Assembly (NCBI GenBank): GCA_002482725.1 | Contig: DLGO01000048.1 | Coordinates: 23,259 to 32,678, forward strand | DNA length: 9,420 bases | Source of the DNA: Bacteroidetes bacterium UBA7692 | GTDB taxonomy: Bacteria > Bacteroidota > Bacteroidia > Chitinophagales > LD1 | Direction of reading: 5' to 3' | Shown: piece after piece, positions 7,263 to 9,420 of the stretch | How the letters are laid out: each line of letters opens with the position of its first letter | How positions within the stretch are numbered: position 1 is the stretch's first letter | Position numbers and translations under genes: made by a program | Notes under the pieces: generated by a model | Databases searched by the model: none | The model's input: only the letters and a program-made list of their open reading frames with translations | What the model was told of the DNA's origin: nothing

Positions 7263-7696
7263 TTATAGGATAAATACGTTATCCGGATTATCGTCTTTGT
7301 TTTTGTGGTGTTCCAAATACTCCTGCAACATTTCATCTGTTATATTTCCTGTACTCCATACGACATATCCTGTTGTCCAAAAATGCCGTCCCCAATACCG
7401 CCTCTTTAATTCAGGGAATTCCTCCTGTAGATGATGCGAGGGCCTTCCTTTTATCGATTTCATCGCTGAACTTATACTTACTTTCGGTGGATACTCTATA
7501 TGCAAGTGCACATGATCTGAGCGACTACTCCTTTTAACATAATTACCTCCTCCGCTACACATATTTGCTTCATAAGATCCCGGCACCTTGATTTTATATC
7601 ACCTTTTAGCACCGGATATCAATATTTTGTAACCCATACTACATGCGCCGTTAGTCTTGAAATAGCATGGCAGTTATGCCGCTGTATGCCCTCCAT
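7263..7696 (-). pseudogene. tnpA: IS200/IS605-family Y1 transposase tnpA, inactivated by nonsense and frameshift
   Basis: Conceptually repaired, this is a ~144-residue IS200-type transposase (COG1943), a single-strand DNA nuclease of the HUH superfamily. Starting at ATG 7696-7694 the frame reads MEGIQRHNCHAISRL, then HVVWVTKY, then an in-frame TGA (7621 to 7619) where relatives have Arg (KYRYPVLKG), which fits a CGA-to-TGA change. The same frame continues YPVLKGDIKSRCRDL to LKGVV. Near 7521-7530 one base is missing (GTC GCT where GTC CGC TCA is expected), and the downstream frame carries SDHVHLHIEYPP with the HUH motif (His-Val-His, 7514 to 7506). It continues through the conserved YWGRHFW and GYVVWSTGN to the catalytic Tyr (codon 7319 to 7317) in EYLEHH. 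The C terminus looks complete. From 7586 an ATG opens a 107-codon frame that keeps HUH and Tyr, but its first ~22 residues are out-of-frame nonsense and it lacks the first beta-strand region. It should be annotated as broken, not as a small intact gene. Confidence 0.88.
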
Positions 7697-7724
7697 TGCA
7701 TAAAGCTACTCTTTTCTAAAGATG

Positions 7725-7744
7725 CCGCAATAAATTGCGGGGTT
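7725..7744 (-). repeat. Left-end hairpin of the IS200-like element
   Basis: CCGCAA (7725-7730) and TTGCGG (7735-7740) form a perfect 6-bp stem with loop TAAA. On the minus strand it is preceded by AACC (7744 to 7741), as at the other end. It lies 28 bases upstream of the repaired tnpA start, where the left-end imperfect palindrome of IS200/IS605 elements is expected. Confidence 0.65.
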
Positions 7745-8113
7745 TGAACCCTACCTGAGACCAATCATTCAGCCTTAAATGGAATACTTTAAAAATACCA
7801 TCAGTACACCAGAATTTAACATCACTAAACAAGTATATCACAACTTAATCTCCATAATGTTCTTCCGTTATTATCTATTAACCCTTCAAAAACTTAAACA
7901 ACATGAACTGCTGCTGTGTTTTTGGTAATTTTGGGTTATATACAACAAACCTAATTAGCTCTTATCTAGCGTAATCCGGCCAATTTAGCGGCAAAAATAG
8001 TATTCATAAAGAACCGATGCTATTTACTTGCCACCTAAACAATAATTCATCCGGGATTTACCCCTCTTTCCTTTTAAACAATCAAATAATTGTATGTTAT
8101 TTACCCTCCAATT
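7745..8113. other. AT-rich intergenic region upstream of the permease gene
   Basis: These ~370 bases hold no gene I can support. The longest ATG-started frame I noticed on the plus strand is 23 codons (7857-7928), with no family resemblance or ribosome site. The region contains an imperfect inverted repeat TTGGGTT (7931-7937) / AACCTAA (7948-7954), with one G-T pair and a 10-base spacer, and one promoter-like TAATTTTG (7926-7933). The left part up to about 7765 may still belong to the IS200 relic. No T-run terminator, tRNA or riboswitch was recognised. Confidence 0.6.
7926..7933 (+). promoter_or_regulatory. Candidate promoter -7 element for the permease gene
   Basis: TAATTTTG fits the Bacteroidota -7 consensus TAnnTTTG exactly, 180 bases before the permease ATG. 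No TTTG is found at the expected -33 distance, and the element lies directly before an imperfect inverted repeat that could form at the 5' end of the transcript. If used, the gene would have an unusually long leader. The match may be chance. Confidence 0.25.
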
Positions 8114-9420
8114 ATGTCAGATATCTTTAGGAAAAAGTCAGTAGACAAAGTAATGCAAGATGCTGCATCTGGGTATTCCGATGCCGAACACAAAGCAAAT
8201 AGCCTTTCACGTACGCTCACGGCACGCGATCTTACCTCTTTCGGTATTGCAGCCATAGTGGGTGCAGGTATATTTTCCACTATAGGCAAAGCCAGCTTCG
8301 ATGGCGGGCCGGGTATTATATTCCTTTTCCTTTTTGTGGCAGTAGCATGTGCTTTTTCTGCACTATGCTATGCCGAGTTTGCAGGCATGGTACCGGTGAG
8401 TGGCAGTGCATATACATACTCTTATGTAGCCTTCGGCGAAATCATCGCCTGGATGATAGGCTGGGATCTGCTTATGGAATACGCCATTGGCAACATAGCC
8501 GTTGCTATCTCATGGAGCGACTACTTCACCACCCTGCTCGATGGATTCAATGTCCACATACCTGCCTACCTCACTATGGACTATTGGTCTGCACAGGCAC
8601 TGGCCTCGCCTCCGGCCATAGAAGCATGGAACAATGCCCCTCTCCTGTTTGGCTACAGGTTCATCTGCGATATTCCTGCATTCTGTATTGTAGTGCTTAT
8701 TACTTACATCACCTATATAGGTATCAAAGAGTCCAAAAACTCAGCCAACATCATGGTACTGATTAAATTAATCGTTATACTTATGATCATTGGTATCGGT
8801 GCTTTCTATGTCAATCCCAATCACTGGCACCCTTTAATGCCAAATGGTATTGCAGGCGTTCTTAAAGGCACCTCAGCAGTATTCTTTGCATATATCGGTT
8901 TTGACGCTATTTCCACAACTGCCGAGGAGTGCGAAAACCCGCAGCGCGACATGCCACGAGGTATGTTCTACTCTCTTATCATCTGCACAGTACTATACGT
9001 GGTTATTGCGCTTATACTTACAGGCATGGTGCATTACAGCAAGTTGAATGTTGGCGATCCATTAGCTTTTGTTTTCAAGGAATTAAACATGGACTGGATT
9101 GCAGGTATCATTGCCATCAGCGCAGTTATTGCCACTTCCAGCGTGTTGTTGGTTTTCCAGATTGGCCAGCCGCGTATTTGGATGAGTATGAGCCGCGATG
9201 GTTTATTACCAAAGGTATTTTCAAAAATCCACCCCAAGTATCATACTCCTTCTTTCAGCACTATTCTTACAGGTGTGGTAGTTGCAGTACCTGCATTGTT
9301 CCTGAATATGACTGTGGTTATCGATCTTTCCAGCGTCGGCACTCTATTCGCATTCGTGCTTGTTTGCGGTGGTATTATCAAATTGCAAATGAGTCCGAAC
9401 CGGCCACACTCTACATTCCG
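8114..9420 (+). CDS. APC-family amino-acid permease, cationic amino-acid transporter type (3' end outside window)
   Basis: The frame is open from ATG 8114 to the right edge, giving 435 residues of an inner-membrane amino-acid permease of the APC superfamily, close to the CAT/YfnA group. After a charged cytosolic N terminus (~40 residues) come TM1 with the substrate-backbone motif IVGAGIF (48-54), TM2 with ALCYAEFAGMVPVSGSAYTY (83-102), and WDLLMEYAIGN (117-127). A large external loop (~145-180) and several more helices follow. The segment FFAYIGFDAISTTAEECENP (257-276), leading into RDMPRG, is diagnostic of CAT-type carriers. About ten helices are visible, and usual members (~480-600 residues) would extend beyond the window. 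An in-frame TAA at 8087-8089 means ATG 8114 is the only good start, although no Shine-Dalgarno precedes it. Substrate is probably an amino acid, but charge preference cannot be settled from sequence. It is transcribed divergently from the P-type ATPase. Confidence 0.93.
   Translation, partial: MSDIFRKKSVDKVMQDAASGYSDAEHKANSLSRTLTARDLTSFGIAAIVGAGIFSTIGKASFDGGPGIIFLFLFVAVACAFSALCYAEFAGMVPVSGSAYTYSYVAFGEIIAWMIGWDLLMEYAIGNIAVAISWSDYFTTLLDGFNVHIPAYLTMDYWSAQALASPPAIEAWNNAPLLFGYRFICDIPAFCIVVLITYITYIGIKESKNSANIMVLIKLIVILMIIGIGAFYVNPNHWHPLMPNGIAGVLKGTSAVFFAYIGFDAISTTAEECENPQRDMPRGMFYSLIICTVLYVVIALILTGMVHYSKLNVGDPLAFVFKELNMDWIAGIIAISAVIATSSVLLVFQIGQPRIWMSMSRDGLLPKVFSKIHPKYHTPSFSTILTGVVVAVPALFLNMTVVIDLSSVGTLFAFVLVCGGIIKLQMSPNRPHSTF

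Larger units (their letters stand above)
7217..7744 (-). mobile_element. Decayed IS200/IS605-family insertion sequence (tnpA only)
   Basis: The core is a broken Y1 transposase gene read leftward (7696 to 7263). Hairpins lie at nearly equal distances outside it: the left-end hairpin (7725-7740) is 28 bases before the tnpA start and the right-end hairpin (7219-7235) is 27 bases after its stop. Read in the tnpA direction both consist of AACC(C), then GCAAT, a short A/T-rich loop, then ATTGC. Similar subterminal hairpins, each with a short guide sequence just 5' of the stem foot, are the hallmark of single-strand-transposing IS200/IS605 elements. Exact cleavage sites cannot be fixed, so the limits given are the outer edges of the recognisable end structures and the real element may extend ~10-30 bases further on each side. 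No tnpB or IscB gene and no omega-RNA-like guide region is present. The element sits between two divergent genes and interrupts neither. Confidence 0.75.

Noticed and set aside
7521..7545. Programmed -1 frameshift at the TTAAAAG run in tnpA, instead of a mutation
   Set aside because: The run is not a full slippery heptamer, IS200 transposases are not normally made by frameshifting, and the upstream in-frame TGA would still stop translation. A degenerate gene explains both.
7736..7766. TTTGAACC motif resembling a tRNA T-arm
   Set aside because: The flanking bases do not form a 5-bp T-stem, and no anticodon arm, D-arm or acceptor stem can be built around it. It belongs to the left end of the IS200 relic.
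7857..7928. Possible small peptide of 23 codons (MFFRYYLLTLQKLKQHELLL...)
   Set aside because: It has no ribosome-binding site, no known relative and no conservation evidence. Such short frames are common by chance.
8347..8766. Open frame of 139 codons on the plus strand
   Set aside because: It is an out-of-frame reading inside the permease gene, whose own frame runs unbroken with clear APC motifs.

Overview
The window looks like ordinary chromosomal DNA of a Bacteroidota bacterium, probably of the Chitinophagaceae/Chitinophagales type. I infer this from protein flavour: a long leucyl-tRNA synthetase with a greatly enlarged leucine-specific domain, a P-type ATPase with a PEEIP motif, and an IS200-like transposase. 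Start codons lack clear Shine-Dalgarno sequences, and a few TAnnTTTG-like promoter candidates are present. Coding DNA is roughly 45-55% GC by eye and the intergenic DNA is AT-rich. No rRNA, tRNA or CRISPR array was seen.

Layout: (1) 3-590 (+) is the C-terminal part of a Kv-beta-like aldo/keto reductase, cut by the left edge and followed by a strong intrinsic terminator. (2) Three genes on the minus strand, read right to left, are a cation-transporting P-type ATPase (7065 to 4552), leucyl-tRNA synthetase leuS (4447 to 1463) and a queuosine-precursor transporter (1438 to 653). The last two are 24 bases apart and probably cotranscribed. The ATPase-leuS gap of 104 bases holds nested inverted repeats and a plausible leuS promoter. 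(3) 7066-8113 is about 1 kb of AT-rich DNA between divergent genes. It holds a decayed IS200/IS605-family element: a tnpA pseudogene (7696 to 7263) with an in-frame TGA and a one-base frameshift, flanked by two similar hairpins that look like its ends. (4) 8114-9420 (+) is an APC-family amino-acid permease of the cationic amino-acid transporter type, cut by the right edge.

The genes are mostly housekeeping and transport. leuS and the queuosine-precursor transporter share a tRNA theme (charging, and salvage of a tRNA-modification precursor). The permease and ATPase are membrane transporters with unproven substrates. I found no convincing evidence of a new multi-gene system. The points most worth a second look are the two lesions and matching ends of the IS200 relic, an AT-rich patch inside leuS that coincides with its lineage-variable domain, and the loss of classical Ca2+ ligands in the P-type ATPase.
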